Shown in pieces: positions 17,911-26,771 of a stretch of DNA of 64,000 nt; the stretch's first letter is position 1, and the number at the start of each line of letters is the position of its first letter. The notes under the pieces were generated by a model. The model saw only the letters and a program-made list of their open reading frames with translations, was not told where the DNA came from and made no database searches. Source of the DNA: Cellulomonas persica (GTDB taxonomy: Bacteria > Actinomycetota > Actinomycetes > Actinomycetales > Cellulomonadaceae); contig NZ_BJUA01000009.1 of the NCBI RefSeq assembly GCF_007989825.1, forward strand, positions 62,001 through 126,000, given 5' to 3'. A program made the position numbers and the translations under genes.

Positions 17911-18684
17911 ATGACGTACCGGATCGCCGAGGTGGCCGAGCTCGTCGGGGTGCCGACCACGACGCTGCGCTACTACGAGGACATCGGCTTGGTGGCGACG
18001 CCGACGCGAGGCGCCAACGGCTACCGCACCTACACGGACGAGGACGTGCAGCGGCTGCGGTTCGTCACGGCGACCAAGAACATCGGGATCCCGCTGTCCG
18101 ACGTCGCCGAGCTGGTGAAGGCCTACGACGTCGAGGACTGCTCCGTGGTCGCGCACCAGGTCGTGGAGATGGTCTCCGAGCGGCTCGCGGAGACCCAGAC
18201 GCGCATCGGTGAGCTCGTCGCGCTGGCCGCCGACCTGCAGCGGGTCGCGGCCCGACTCGCCGTCGCGCCGGGTGCCGGGCCGTGCGGCCCGAGCTGCCCG
18301 TGCGCGACAGCGGCCACGCCGACGTCGACACCCGGTCGCACCTTCGTCGAGCTCACCCGCACGCCGACCCCGCCCGTCGGGTCGCCTGTGGCGTCGATCG
18401 CGTGCTCCCTGGACGGTGCGGACGTGCCCGGCCGGGTCGTGGACTGGCAGGCGCTGGTCCCGAGGGCCACGAGCCGGGAGCCGATCACGGGCGGCGTGGC
18501 GCTGACCTTTGACGCCTCGCCCGAGCTCGTCGCCGACGTCGCGCGCCTGGCAGCCGCCGAGCAGGACTGCTGCGCCTTCTTCACCTTCACCGTGCGCCTG
18601 ACCACCGGCCGCGTTCGCCTGGAGGTCCAGGCCCCGCCGGAGGCCGCCGACGTCGTGGCCGCGATGTTCGGCCCGACCGCCTGA
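17911..18684 (+). CDS. MerR-family metal-type regulator with extra C-terminal cysteine domain
   Basis: This is a 257-residue protein. The N-terminal winged helix (YRIAEVAELVGVPTTTLRYY, IGLVATPTRGANGYRTYTDE) and dimerisation helix are typical of MerR. Next come cysteines in CGPSCPC near residue 132, as in metal-sensing members. An additional domain of about 100 residues follows, with ASIACSLDG and EQDCCAFFTF, whose paired cysteines could bind a metal or thiol ligand; I do not know its family name. The promoter and operator directly in front support metal-responsive autoregulation. ATG 17911 is chosen from the promoter position and the start of the winged helix. Confidence 0.88.
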   Translation: MTYRIAEVAELVGVPTTTLRYYEDIGLVATPTRGANGYRTYTDEDVQRLRFVTATKNIGIPLSDVAELVKAYDVEDCSVVAHQVVEMVSERLAETQTRIGELVALAADLQRVAARLAVAPGAGPCGPSCPCATAATPTSTPGRTFVELTRTPTPPVGSPVASIACSLDGADVPGRVVDWQALVPRATSREPITGGVALTFDASPELVADVARLAAAEQDCCAFFTFTVRLTTGRVRLEVQAPPEAADVVAAMFGPTA

Positions 18685-18702
18685 CCCAGCCCACCGCTCG
18701 AC

Positions 18703-18726
18703 AACCCCGGCGAACCCGCCGGGGTT
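18703..18726 (+). terminator. Hairpin after the merR-like gene
   Basis: AACCCCGGCG (18703-18712) and CGCCGGGGTT (18717-18726) form a perfect 10-bp stem with a four-base loop between the merR-like stop and the next gene. There is no U tract. It may terminate or partly attenuate reading into the small membrane protein gene. Confidence 0.7.
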
Positions 18727-18763
18727 GCGGTACCCCCTGCCCGACAGACCCGAGGAGCACACG

Positions 18764-19048
18764 ATGACCGCACCCGACGACCTGACCACCACCCCGCAGC
18801 GCACTCCCGGACGCAAGGGCGTGCTCGCCGGCGCCGGGATCGTGCTGGCCTGCGCGATCGCCTGCTCGCTGCCGCTCATCCTCGCCGGTGGGCTCGCCGC
18901 GGGCGTGGGGGCTTTCCTCGCGGGCGGGGAGGGCGTGGCGCTCGGCGTCGTGCTGCTAGTCACCGTGGCCGTGGGTACGGCGATGTGGGTGCGCCGGCGC
19001 CGGGCGAAGGCCGCCGCAGCCACGGCCGGCGGTGGGTGCGGGTGCTGA
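18764..19048 (+). CDS. Small two-helix membrane protein with Cys motifs (MerF-like topology)
   Basis: This is a 94-residue protein. Two hydrophobic helices are visible. The first holds two cysteines in LACAIACSLPLILAGG, and the protein ends in GGGCGC after a basic stretch (RRRRAK). Mercury importers MerF and MerT have a cysteine pair followed by a proline in the first helix and a second cysteine pair near the C terminus. The topology here is similar, but sequence identity to them is not evident. Next to a MerR-type regulator it is plausibly a metal-ion membrane carrier (inference). GAGGAG precedes ATG 18764. Confidence 0.75.
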   Translation: MTAPDDLTTTPQRTPGRKGVLAGAGIVLACAIACSLPLILAGGLAAGVGAFLAGGEGVALGVVLLVTVAVGTAMWVRRRRAKAAAATAGGGCGC

Positions 19049-19091
19049 CCGACCCCGCGGCCCGATCGCATCGACTCGACAGGAGAACACC

Positions 19092-19430
19092 GTGCTCACC
19101 ACGATCACCCGCACCGACCTGCAGGCTGCGCTCGAACGCGACGTCGTCGTGCTCGTCGAGGCGCTGCCCGCCGCGCACTACGACGATGCGCACCTGCCCG
19201 GCGCGCTCAATGTCCCCGACCGCCTGACCGCGCAGCTCGCCGAGCACCTCGCGCCCGACCGGGACCGGACCGTCGTCGTGTACTGCTCCGGTCCGGCCTG
19301 CGGCCGCTCGAAGGTCACCGCCGCGGCGTTCGCCGCACTCGGCTACACCGACGTGCGGGTCTACCCCGGTGGCAAGGCCGACTGGGCGGGCGCGGGCCTG
19401 CGGCTGGACACGGTGCAGCCGGTGCGCTGA
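19092..19430 (+). CDS. Rhodanese-like sulfurtransferase domain protein
   Basis: This is a 112-residue single rhodanese domain. [10 protein letters not shown] is the conserved HxPGAxxxP element. [14 protein letters not shown] carries the active-site loop with candidate catalytic Cys65 and a second Cys70, and [13 protein letters not shown] is the usual end of the fold. It transfers sulfane sulfur to thiols; in metal-resistance clusters such proteins are thought to handle thiol or metalloid chemistry (inference). GTG 19092 is preceded by AGGAGA. Confidence 0.88.
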   Translation: MLTTITRTDLQAALERDVVVLVEALPAAHYDDAHLPGALNVPDRLTAQLAEHLAPDRDRTVVVYCSGPACGRSKVTAAAFAALGYTDVRVYPGGKADWAGAGLRLDTVQPVR

Positions 19431-19452
19431 GCAGCGAGCCACACTGACCACC

Positions 19453-19785
19453 ATGACACTCGCGCGCTCCCTGCTGCTGTTCGCCGTCGCCGCGCTGGCC
19501 GAGATCGGCGGCGCCTGGCTGATCTGGCAGGGCGTACGCGAGCACCGCGGGGTCCTGTGGATCGGCGCCGGCGTCGTCGCCCTCGGCCTCTACGGGTTCG
19601 TCGCGACCCTGCAGCCCGACGCGAGCTTCGGGCGCATCCTGGCCGCCTACGGCGGCATCTTCGTCGCCGGGTCCCTGGCCTGGGGCATCCTCGTCGACCG
19701 CTTCCAACCCGACCGGTGGGACATCACCGGCGCCGTCATCTGCCTGCTCGGGGTCGCGGTCATCATGTACGCCCCACGTGGATAG
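19453..19785 (+). CDS. YnfA-family (UPF0060) membrane protein
   Basis: This is a 110-residue protein with four membrane helices ([76 protein letters not shown]). AEIGGAW, GxVALxLYGFxxTLQP and the YGG motif are signatures of YnfA, a small-multidrug-resistance-like family. Members are often found near metal-resistance genes, but the transported substrate is not established. It follows the rhodanese gene by 22 bases. Confidence 0.92.
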   Translation: MTLARSLLLFAVAALAEIGGAWLIWQGVREHRGVLWIGAGVVALGLYGFVATLQPDASFGRILAAYGGIFVAGSLAWGILVDRFQPDRWDITGAVICLLGVAVIMYAPRG

Positions 19786-19852
19786 ACCGGGGCCGGCCGC
19801 AGCGTCAGCGTTGCGCAGCCGCCAGTTCGTCAGCGCCCCACGACAGTGCTGT

Positions 19853-20764
19853 TCAGGCGTGGCTGGCGTGCTCGTGGCGGCGGTGAGCACCTGACTCGAG
19901 CTGGAACGTGGAGTGCTCGACAGTGACGGGGAAGTGCTCGGCGATGCACTGCTGCAGGTCGTCGAGCATGCGTGCCGCGTGGCCGTCGCTGAAGCACTCG
20001 TCGGCCACGACGACGTGGGCGCTGAGCACCGGCAGCCCGGAGGAGATCAGGGAGGCGTGCAGGTCGTGGACCTCGTCGACGTGGTCGAGTTCGAGCAGGT
20101 GGTTGCGCACCTCGTCGAGGTCGAGGCCGGGCGGGGTGGACTCGAGCAGGACGGCGGTGGTCTCGCGCAGCAGCGTGAACGCCCGAGGGACGATCAGCAC
20201 ACCGATGAACAGGCCGGCCACCGCGTCGGCCTGCTGCCAGCCGGTGACGGCGATGACGATCGCGGCGACGATCACGGCGACCGAGCCGAGGGCGTCGTTG
20301 AGGACCTCGAGGAACGCGGCGCGCAGGTTGAAGTTCGCGGACCGCTGCCCGGCGAGCACGAGCAGCGAGGCGATGTTGCCGGCGAGGCCGATGACGCCGA
20401 AGACCACGAGCTCGGTCGAGGGGATCTGCGGCGGTTCGACCAGGCGTTGGACGCCTTCGATCAGGACGTAGATGCCGACGGCGAGCAGGATCGCGGCCTG
20501 GGCGAGGGCGGCCAGGACCTCGGCGCGGCGGTAGCCCCAGGTGCGGCGCGGGGTGGGTGGCCGCAGCGACAGGGACGCGGCGCACAGGGCGAGCAGCAGG
20601 CCGCCGGCGTCGGTGAGCATGTGCGCGGTGTCGACGAGCAGCGCGAGGCTGCCGGTGAGCCAGGCTCCGACGGCCTGGGCCAGCAGGATCGTCGCGGTGA
20701 TCGCGAATGCGATCGCGAGGCGTGCGCGGTGGTCGGGAGCAGCGTGCCCGTGATCGTGTCCCAT
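19853..20764 (-). CDS. CDF zinc/cadmium exporter (CzcD/ZitB type)
   Basis: This is a 303-residue cation diffusion facilitator that exchanges Zn2+, Cd2+ or similar ions for protons at the cytoplasmic membrane. His-rich N terminus (GHDHGHAAPDH) and C terminus (HRRHEHASH); HMLTDAGG in helix 2 and EVLNDALGSVAV in helix 5 carry the metal site. A cytoplasmic ferredoxin-like domain (about 205-290) follows. ATG 20762-20764 is chosen over a TTG one codon upstream. The gene stands alone, convergent with the ynfA gene. Confidence 0.93.
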   Translation of the reverse strand: MGHDHGHAAPDHRARLAIAFAITATILLAQAVGAWLTGSLALLVDTAHMLTDAGGLLLALCAASLSLRPPTPRRTWGYRRAEVLAALAQAAILLAVGIYVLIEGVQRLVEPPQIPSTELVVFGVIGLAGNIASLLVLAGQRSANFNLRAAFLEVLNDALGSVAVIVAAIVIAVTGWQQADAVAGLFIGVLIVPRAFTLLRETTAVLLESTPPGLDLDEVRNHLLELDHVDEVHDLHASLISSGLPVLSAHVVVADECFSDGHAARMLDDLQQCIAEHFPVTVEHSTFQLESGAHRRHEHASHA

Positions 20765-20816
20765 CAACGACCTTCACCTGGGGTCGGGCGTCGGTGTGGA
20801 GCGAGGGTCTGGGGCG

Positions 20817-21455
20817 TCACGCGGTGCGCTCCTCGGGGACGTGCGGGCGAAGCCGGCCGACAGCGGGCACGAATCGTCCGACCCGCGCGGCGTAGTGGGC
20901 GTAGCGCTGGTCGTGGGTGCTCAGCAGGTAGGGCTCTTCGACGGCGCGGACCTGCAGCTGGACCGCCGTGACGAGCGCAACGACGGCGAGGACAGAGAGC
21001 GCCGACGGCACCATCAGTGCGAGCCCCGTCAGCGCGGTCACCATCGCGGTGAAGATCGGGTTGCGCACGAGCGCGAACACGCCGCCGGTCACCAGGTCGG
21101 TGCGTTCGTGAGCGTCGACGCCGATCCGCCAGGACCGGCCCATCGCGCTCTGGGAGAGCACCACGCCCGCGAAGCTGGCGACGGTAACGGCCAGCCCGAC
21201 GATCGGGACCCAGGTCGCGACGGCGAGCGTCACGTCGCCGGTGAGCTCGAGCACCGGGGCGAGTGCCGCGAGGACCAGGGCGACGACGAACAGCACGCCG
21301 CCCCACCACGGGGCAGATCCTGGTGCCCCGCTGATCCCGCGGAAGCCCGCTGAGCCCGTGCCGCGGCGCTGCTGCCAGCTGCGCCACCCGAAGATCACGG
21401 CGCAGCCCACCGCGTAGAGCGGCAGGGCGACTGCCGCCGCGGTGTCCGGGCTCAT
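20817..21455 (-). CDS. Isoprenylcysteine methyltransferase-like membrane protein
   Basis: This is a 212-residue protein with about five membrane helices and the ICMT/PEMT C-terminal signature: RNPIFTAMVTALTG followed by EEPYLLSTHDQRYAHYAARV and RFVP. These enzymes use S-adenosylmethionine to methylate a carboxyl or related group. Its real substrate is unknown. It overlaps the upstream CDF gene by four bases, so it is co-translated with a metal exporter under a CmtR-like repressor. Confidence 0.88.
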   Translation of the reverse strand: MSPDTAAAVALPLYAVGCAVIFGWRSWQQRRGTGSAGFRGISGAPGSAPWWGGVLFVVALVLAALAPVLELTGDVTLAVATWVPIVGLAVTVASFAGVVLSQSAMGRSWRIGVDAHERTDLVTGGVFALVRNPIFTAMVTALTGLALMVPSALSVLAVVALVTAVQLQVRAVEEPYLLSTHDQRYAHYAARVGRFVPAVGRLRPHVPEERTA

Positions 21456-22168
21456 CGGGAACCGCCGTCCTTGTCGTCCGGGCCGCAGCAGCCGTCGTCA
21501 CAGTGCGCGTCCTGGTCGCCGGTCAGCTGCGCCAGCGGCGTGCAGCACGCCTCGCCCTTCCACGCCTCGAGCCCTTCACGGACCGCGAAGCCCGCGATCA
21601 CGACCGCGGCGAGCGGGTCCGCCCACCACCAGCCGAGCGTGCTGTTGAGCACCAGCCCGATCAGGAGCACCGCCGAGAGGTAGGAGCAGATGAGCGTCTG
21701 CTTGGAGTCGGCGATCGCGGAGGCTGAGCCGAGCTCGCGGCCGGTGCGGCGCTCGAAAAAGGACAGCGCCGGCATGACCGCAAGGCTCACCGCGGCCAGC
21801 ACGATCCCGACCGTCGAGTGGTCGGGCTCAGCTCCACCCAGGACCGTGCGCACGGCGTCCACGGTCACGAAGAGCGCCAGGCCGAAGAACGAAAGCGCGA
21901 TCGCCCGCATCGCGACCTTCTCGCGCGACTCGGGGTTCGGCGCGGCGAACTGCCAGGCGACCGCCGCGGCGGAGAGCACCTCGACGACCGAGTCCAGACC
22001 GAAGCCGATCAGCGCAGCGGACGAGGCGGCACGCCCCGCCGCGATCGCGATCACCGCCTCGACGACGTTGTAGGAGATCGTGGCCGCGACCACCCAACGG
22101 ATGCGCTGCTGCAGCACCGCCCGGCGGGCGGCATCCAGCGGCCGCGGACCGATCGACAGGGTGCTCAT
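21452..22168 (-). CDS. CDF-family cation exporter with Cys/His tail
   Basis: This is a 238-residue, six-helix cation diffusion protein lacking the usual large cytoplasmic domain. GFGLDSVVEVLSA in helix 2 and ADSKQTLICSYLSA in helix 5 provide the D/H/E metal ligands of the family. The C terminus ends in cysteines and histidines (GEACCTPL, HCDDGCCGPDD) that can capture soft metals. It is encoded between cmtR and the ICMT gene with 4-base overlaps on both sides. Cd2+, Zn2+ or Pb2+ export is likely from the context. Confidence 0.9.
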   Translation of the reverse strand: MSTLSIGPRPLDAARRAVLQQRIRWVVAATISYNVVEAVIAIAAGRAASSAALIGFGLDSVVEVLSAAAVAWQFAAPNPESREKVAMRAIALSFFGLALFVTVDAVRTVLGGAEPDHSTVGIVLAAVSLAVMPALSFFERRTGRELGSASAIADSKQTLICSYLSAVLLIGLVLNSTLGWWWADPLAAVVIAGFAVREGLEAWKGEACCTPLAQLTGDQDAHCDDGCCGPDDKDGGSR

Positions 22169-22551
22169 GCCCCGCTCCGGTCCGCGGCACCTGTGCCGTA
22201 TGTCGGGCACAGCGTGACCGCGTCCCCGGTGAGGGCGAGCAGCCGCTCGGCGGCGCTCAGCAGGTCCATCAACGCCTCAGGATGGTTCAGCACGAACATC
22301 GACGCCCGCCCCTGCGGTCGCGAGGTGACGAGGCCGCAGTCACGCAGGCACGCCAGATGCTTGGAGACGGTGGACTGTGCGAGCCCGAGGTGCTCGGTGA
22401 GGTCGACGACGCGGTGCTCGCCAAGGGCCAGGTGACGAAGGATGGTCAGCCGAGAAGGGTCGCTGAACCCGTGGAACAGACACGCTGCGGCTTCCAGTGC
22501 CAGGGCTTCGTCGACACCGTCCACATCGCCAGAGACCGTTGGTATCGTCAT
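22165..22551 (-). CDS. cmtR: CmtR-like ArsR-family cadmium/lead sensor repressor
   Basis: This is a 128-residue winged-helix repressor (DPSRLTILRHLALGEHRVVD, LGLAQSTVSKHLACLRDCGL). The CLRDC pair on the recognition helix plus a C-terminal cysteine (LCPTYG) match the Cd2+/Pb2+ site of mycobacterial CmtR. Metal binding releases DNA and turns on the operon, here the CDF exporter and the ICMT-like gene. A TAACAT -10 box six bases before the ATG (plus-strand 22558-22563) indicates a leaderless autoregulated transcript. Confidence 0.9.
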   Translation of the reverse strand: MTIPTVSGDVDGVDEALALEAAACLFHGFSDPSRLTILRHLALGEHRVVDLTEHLGLAQSTVSKHLACLRDCGLVTSRPQGRASMFVLNHPEALMDLLSAAERLLALTGDAVTLCPTYGTGAADRSGA

Positions 22552-22557
22552 GCGGCG

Positions 22558-22563
22558 ATGTTA
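22558..22563 (-). promoter_or_regulatory. -10 box of the cmtR operon
   Basis: Minus-strand TAACAT stands six bases before the cmtR ATG. No clear dyad was seen around it, so the repressor site is not defined. Confidence 0.5.
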
Positions 22564-22699
22564 GCGCTCCTGTCGGCGCGGAGACAACGGGTCCGGCTCG
22601 TAGCGCCGTCCGGTCGTGGCGCGGTGGTTCGTACACCGAGGTGAGCGGGCCCGATCGTCAAGCCCGCATCGTGCCGGTCAGCCGAGCTCGCGCTCCGGG

Positions 22700-23056
22700 T
22701 CCGGAAGGCTGGGTCTTCAACTCCGAGCTCGTCGAGAAGGTGGTGGACCTTGCGTTCGATCTCGTCGCGGACCCGGCGTCGTCGAGGTCGAGGTCGGCGG
22801 GGTCGTCGAGCTGCCAGTCCTCGTAGCGCTTGCCGGGGAAGCGCGGGCAGGCGTCGTCGCAGCCCACGGTGACCGAGACGTCGGCGGCGCGGACGATCTC
22901 GTCGGTCCAGGGCCTGGGGTACTCGCGGGAGATGTCGATGCCGCGCTCGGCCATCGCGGTGACCGCGGTGGGGTGGATCTGCTCGCCGGGTTCGGAGCCA
23001 CCGGACCACCCCGGCGCCCAGGCGTCGGGCGACGGACGGGTGTGGTGGAGCTTCAT
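22700..23056 (-). pseudogene. Arsenate reductase (LMW phosphatase-type ArsC) remnant
   Basis: The minus strand gives GGSEPGEQIHPTAVTAMAER, GIDISREYPRPWTDEIVRAA, GCDDACPRFPGKRYEDWQLD and DPADLDLDDAG. The last helix RVRDEIERKVHHLLDELG is in a different frame, so a frameshift lies near 22785. The N-terminal P-loop with the catalytic CxxxxxRS is missing; the frame begins at an ATG at 23054-23056 with unrelated sequence. Both ends of the thioredoxin-type ArsC are therefore damaged. It lies against the dnaK promoter region. Confidence 0.8.
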
Positions 23057-23113
23057 CTCCACTGGCGCCCGCGGTGCACCGACGCCCGTGGGAATGTTCG
23101 GCGCCGGCGAGAA

Positions 23114-23134
23114 GTTGAGCCGGACAGACTCAAG
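23114..23134 (+). promoter_or_regulatory. HAIR box 1 upstream of dnaK
   Basis: GTTGAGC (23114-23120), a seven-base spacer and ACTCAAG (23128-23134) match the HspR inverted repeat consensus CTTGAGT-N7-ACTCAAG in 12 of 14 positions. HspR with DnaK represses the heat-shock operon here. Confidence 0.85.
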
Positions 23135-23177
23135 TTTGCTGGGTTGAGCTTGCGAGTCCCGGGGGCCCGGGTGCAAG

Positions 23178-23198
23178 GTTGAGCGCAGCGGACTCAAG
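23178..23198 (+). promoter_or_regulatory. HAIR box 2 upstream of dnaK
   Basis: GTTGAGC (23178-23184), seven bases, ACTCAAG (23192-23198): the same sequence as box 1, 64 bases downstream (six helical turns). A further GTTGAGC half-site lies at about 23142. GAAAGAAGG at 23226-23234 is the dnaK ribosome binding site. Confidence 0.85.
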
Positions 23199-23242
23199 AG
23201 CGTCCAGAGCATCTGCACCACGATCGAAAGAAGGCACCACAC

Positions 23243-25099
23243 ATGGCACGAGCAGTCGGCATCGACCTGGGCACGACGAACTCCGTCGTCGCCGTCCTCG
23301 AGGGTGGCGAGCCCACGGTCATCGCCAACGCGGAGGGGTCGCGCACGACTCCGTCGGTCGTGGCGTTCTCCAAGACCGGCGAGGTCCTCGTCGGCGAGAT
23401 CGCCAAGCGCCAGGCCGTCACCAACGTCGACCGCACCATCACGTCCGTCAAGCGCCACATGGGCACGGACTGGACGGTGGACGTCGACGACAAGAAGTAC
23501 ACGCCGCAGGAGATCTCCGCGCGTGTGCTCGGCAAGCTCAAGCGGGACGCCGAGGCGTACCTGGGTGAGCCCGTCACGGAGGCCGTCATCACGGTCCCGG
23601 CGTACTTCAACGACGCCGAGCGTCAGGCGACGAAGGACGCGGGCGCCATCGCGGGCCTCAACGTCCTGCGCATCATCAACGAGCCCACGGCGGCCGCGCT
23701 CGCGTACGGCCTGGAGAAGGGCAAGGAGGACGAGCTCATCCTCGTCTTCGACCTCGGTGGTGGCACGTTCGACGTGTCCCTCCTGGAGGTCGGCAAGGAC
23801 GACGACGGCTTCTCGACGATCGAGGTCCGCGCGACGTCCGGTGACAACCGGCTCGGTGGTGACGACTGGGACAACCGGATCGTCGACTTCCTCGTCGCCG
23901 AGGTGAAGAACTCCTCGGGCGTCGACCTGTCGAAGGACAAGATCGCGCTGCAGCGTCTGCGTGAGGCGGCGGAGCAGGCCAAGAAGGAGCTCTCGTCGGC
24001 CACCAGCACCAACATCTCGCTGCAGTACCTGTCGATGAGCGAGAACGGCCCGATCCACCTGGACACCAAGCTCACGCGGGCGAAGTTCCAGGAGATGACG
24101 AAGGACCTGCTGGACCGCACCAAGGCGCCGTTCCACTCGGTCATCCGCGACGCGGGCATCAAGCTGTCGGACATCGACCACGTGGTGCTCGTCGGCGGCT
24201 CGACCCGTATGCCCGCGGTCACCGAGGTCGTCACGGAGCTGACGGGTGGGCGTGAGCCCAACAAGGGCGTGAACCCCGACGAGGTCGTCGCCGTGGGTGC
24301 CGCGCTGCAGGCCGGTGTCATGAAGGGCGACCGCAAGGACGTCCTGCTGATCGACGTCACCCCGCTGAGCCTCGGCATCGAGACCAAGGGCGGCGTGATG
24401 ACCAAGCTCATCGAGCGCAACACGGCCATCCCGACGAAGCGCAGCGAGATCTTCTCGACGGCCGAGGACAACCAGCCGTCGGTGCTGATCCAGGTGTTCC
24501 AGGGCGAGCGTGAGTTCGCGCGGGACAACAAGCCGCTGGGCACCTTCGAGCTGACCGGCATCGCGCCGGCGCCGCGCGGCGTCCCGCAGATCGAGGTCAC
24601 GTTCGACATCGACGCGAACGGCATCGTGCACGTGTCCGCGAAGGACCGTGGCACGGGCAAGGAGCAGTCGATGACGATCACCGGCGGCTCGGCCCTCCCC
24701 AAGGAGGACATCGAGCGCATGGTGCGCGAGGCCGAGGAGCACGCCGCCGAGGACAAGAAGCGCCGCGAGGACGCCGAGGCCCGCAACTCCGCCGAGCAGC
24801 TCGTCTACTCCACGGAGAAGCTGCTCGTCGACAACGCGGACAAGCTGCCCGAGGACGTCAAGACCGAGGTCCAGGAGAAGGTCGACGACCTCAAGAAGTC
24901 GCTCGAGGGCACGGACGCCGACGACGTGAAGGCCAAGACGACCGCGCTGTCGACCGCCGCGCAGAAGATCGGCGAGGCGATCTACAGCCAGGCGCAGGCC
25001 GAGACCCCGGCGGACGCCCCCGCGGGTGACTCCGACGCGTCGTCCGACGACGACGTGGTCGACGCCGAGATCGTCGACGACGAGGACGACAAGAAGTGA
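23243..25099 (+). CDS. dnaK: Molecular chaperone DnaK (Hsp70)
   Basis: This is a 618-residue, complete DnaK. The nucleotide-binding domain begins [20 protein letters not shown] and contains [25 protein letters not shown] and the [13 protein letters not shown] region. The substrate domain follows [20 protein letters not shown], and the acidic lid ends [17 protein letters not shown]. It folds proteins with DnaJ and GrpE and serves as co-repressor for HspR. It heads the operon dnaK-grpE-dnaJ-hspR behind two HAIR boxes and overlaps grpE by four bases. Confidence 0.98.
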   Translation: MARAVGIDLGTTNSVVAVLEGGEPTVIANAEGSRTTPSVVAFSKTGEVLVGEIAKRQAVTNVDRTITSVKRHMGTDWTVDVDDKKYTPQEISARVLGKLKRDAEAYLGEPVTEAVITVPAYFNDAERQATKDAGAIAGLNVLRIINEPTAAALAYGLEKGKEDELILVFDLGGGTFDVSLLEVGKDDDGFSTIEVRATSGDNRLGGDDWDNRIVDFLVAEVKNSSGVDLSKDKIALQRLREAAEQAKKELSSATSTNISLQYLSMSENGPIHLDTKLTRAKFQEMTKDLLDRTKAPFHSVIRDAGIKLSDIDHVVLVGGSTRMPAVTEVVTELTGGREPNKGVNPDEVVAVGAALQAGVMKGDRKDVLLIDVTPLSLGIETKGGVMTKLIERNTAIPTKRSEIFSTAEDNQPSVLIQVFQGEREFARDNKPLGTFELTGIAPAPRGVPQIEVTFDIDANGIVHVSAKDRGTGKEQSMTITGGSALPKEDIERMVREAEEHAAEDKKRREDAEARNSAEQLVYSTEKLLVDNADKLPEDVKTEVQEKVDDLKKSLEGTDADDVKAKTTALSTAAQKIGEAIYSQAQAETPADAPAGDSDASSDDDVVDAEIVDDEDDKK

Positions 25100-25731
25100 C
25101 GGACCAGCCGACGACCCCCGGGCCCGAGCAGGGCCCGGGGGGCGGTTCCGACGAGGAGACGCCCCGCTTCACGGACAAGCGCCGCATCGACCCGGAGACC
25201 GGTCAGGTGCGTCAGCCGACGCCCGAGGAGGCCGTGATCGCCGAGGCCGAGGCCGCGGCGGCTGCGGGTTCCGGCGAGCAGTCGGATGCGCAGAGGCTCG
25301 CCGAGGAGCGGCTCGAGGAGCTGCAGCGCGCCAACGCGGCGTACTACAACCTCGAGCAGCAGTACTCGGCGTACGTGAAGCGTTCGAAGGCCGACGCGCT
25401 GGCCGCGCACGACCGTGGGGTCGCCGCGGTCGCGGAAGCCCTCATCCCGGTGCTCGACGACATCGAGCTGGCCCGCCAGCACGGTGACCTCGCCGAGGGC
25501 CCGTTCGCGTCCATCGCGGAGAAGCTCGAGGCCACCCTCGGGCGCTTCGGGGTCGAACGCTACGGGCAGGCGGGCGACGAGTTCGACCCCGCGATGCACG
25601 AGGCGCTCATGCACTCGCACTCGGCCGACGTCACGACGTCGACCGTGCAGACGGTGCTGCAGCCGGGCTACCGCACGAAGGACCGCATCCTGCGGGCCAC
25701 GCGCGTCGCCGTCGTGGACCCGGAGGGGTGA
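25096..25731 (+). CDS. grpE: Nucleotide exchange factor GrpE
   Basis: This is a 211-residue co-chaperone that releases ADP from DnaK. An acidic, disordered N terminus (about 1-60) precedes a long helix ([28 protein letters not shown]). The beta domain has [20 protein letters not shown] and [23 protein letters not shown] 25096 overlaps the dnaK stop (GTGA), so translation is coupled. Confidence 0.96.
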   Translation: MTDQPTTPGPEQGPGGGSDEETPRFTDKRRIDPETGQVRQPTPEEAVIAEAEAAAAAGSGEQSDAQRLAEERLEELQRANAAYYNLEQQYSAYVKRSKADALAAHDRGVAAVAEALIPVLDDIELARQHGDLAEGPFASIAEKLEATLGRFGVERYGQAGDEFDPAMHEALMHSHSADVTTSTVQTVLQPGYRTKDRILRATRVAVVDPEG

Positions 25732-25734
25732 CCA

Positions 25735-25778
25735 GGACGACGACGAGCACGACGACGACGAGCACGACGACGACGAGG
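25735..25778 (+). repeat. GAC/GAG-rich low-complexity repeat between grpE and dnaJ
   Basis: The spacer between the grpE stop and the dnaJ start consists of near-identical units of the type GACGACGACGAGCAC, about 15 bases each. It ends in the GGAGGGAGG ribosome binding site. It would encode Asp/Glu/His if read in the dnaJ frame, but that frame is closed off by the grpE stop context and has no need to be translated. Confidence 0.6.
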
Positions 25779-25789
25779 AGGGAGGCGCC

Positions 25790-26761
25790 GTGACCGGGCA
25801 GGACTGGCTCGAGAAGGACTTCTACGCGGTTCTCGGCGTCCCCAAGGACGCCGATGCGGCGACGATCAAGAAGGCGTACCGCAAGCTGGCGCGCGAGAAG
25901 CACCCGGACCACAACCCGGGGGACGCGAAGGCCGAGTCGGAGTTCAAGGACATCGGCGAGGCGTACTCGGTGCTCTCGGACCCCGAGCAGCGGCAGCAGT
26001 ACGACCAGATCCGCGCCATGACGGGCGGTGCCCGCTTCACGTCCGGCGGCCGTGGGGCCGGTGGCTTCGAGGACATCCTCGGGGGCATGTTCGGCGCCGG
26101 GGCGCCGGGCGGCGGCAGCACCCGCGTCCGGTACTCGACCGGCGGCGGCGGTGGCTTCGAGGACATCCTCGGCGGGATGTTCGGGGGCGGGTTCCAGCGG
26201 GGCCCGCAGCCGGGCGTCGACCTGTCCGCGGCGGTCGAGCTGCCGTTCCGGCAGGCCGTCGAGGGGTCGACCGTCTCGCTGCAGGTCGAGAACCGCACGG
26301 TCAACGCGCGGATCCCGGCCGGCGTGCGCGACGGGCAGAAGATCCGGCTGCGCGGCAAGGGGCGTCCGGGCGAGCCCGGCGCTCCCGCGGGCGACCTCGT
26401 CGTGACCGTGCACGTCAAGCCGCACCCGGTGTTCTCGCTCGACGGGCGCAACCTCAAGATCACCGTCCCGATCGCGTTCGACGAGGCCGCGCTCGGTGCG
26501 ACCGTCGAGGTCCCGACGCTCAACGGCGACACGGTGAAGGTCAAGGTGCCCGCGGGCACGCCGTCGGGCCGGACGCTGCGCGTCAAGGGCCGCGGGGTGC
26601 CGGGCAAGGACGCGAAGTCGAGCGGCGACCTCCTGGTGACCGTGCAGGTCGTGGTCCCGCAGCGGCTGTCCGACGCGGCACGCCAGGCGGTGCAGGCCTT
26701 CGGCATCGCGACGAGCGGCGAGGACGTCCGCGCGACCCTGATGGACCAGGCCCGCCGTTGA
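25790..26761 (+). CDS. dnaJ: DnaJ-type co-chaperone without zinc finger (CbpA-like, class B)
   Basis: This is a 323-residue Hsp40. The J domain (residues 7-73) has [16 protein letters not shown] with the HPD motif that stimulates the DnaK ATPase. The G/F-rich linker contains [12 protein letters not shown] twice. The C-terminal substrate domains start at [20 protein letters not shown]. The CxxCxGxG zinc-binding repeats of class A DnaJ are absent, so it is a class B type in the position where dnaJ usually sits. GTG 25790 follows GGAGGGAGG by four bases. It is followed by a very long hairpin before hspR. Confidence 0.95.
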   Translation: MTGQDWLEKDFYAVLGVPKDADAATIKKAYRKLAREKHPDHNPGDAKAESEFKDIGEAYSVLSDPEQRQQYDQIRAMTGGARFTSGGRGAGGFEDILGGMFGAGAPGGGSTRVRYSTGGGGGFEDILGGMFGGGFQRGPQPGVDLSAAVELPFRQAVEGSTVSLQVENRTVNARIPAGVRDGQKIRLRGKGRPGEPGAPAGDLVVTVHVKPHPVFSLDGRNLKITVPIAFDEAALGATVEVPTLNGDTVKVKVPAGTPSGRTLRVKGRGVPGKDAKSSGDLLVTVQVVVPQRLSDAARQAVQAFGIATSGEDVRATLMDQARR

Positions 26762-26771
26762 GTCCCTCCAC

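Noticed and set aside
23060-23242. CIRCE element upstream of dnaK
   Set aside because: No TTAGCACTC-N9-GAGTGCTAA pattern is present; the dyads fit HAIR boxes instead, and hspR is in the operon.
25735-25789. Upstream extension of dnaJ through the Asp/Glu/His repeat
   Set aside because: The strong GGAGGGAGG ribosome binding site and GTG 25790 directly before the J domain give a better start; the repeat is probably untranslated spacer.
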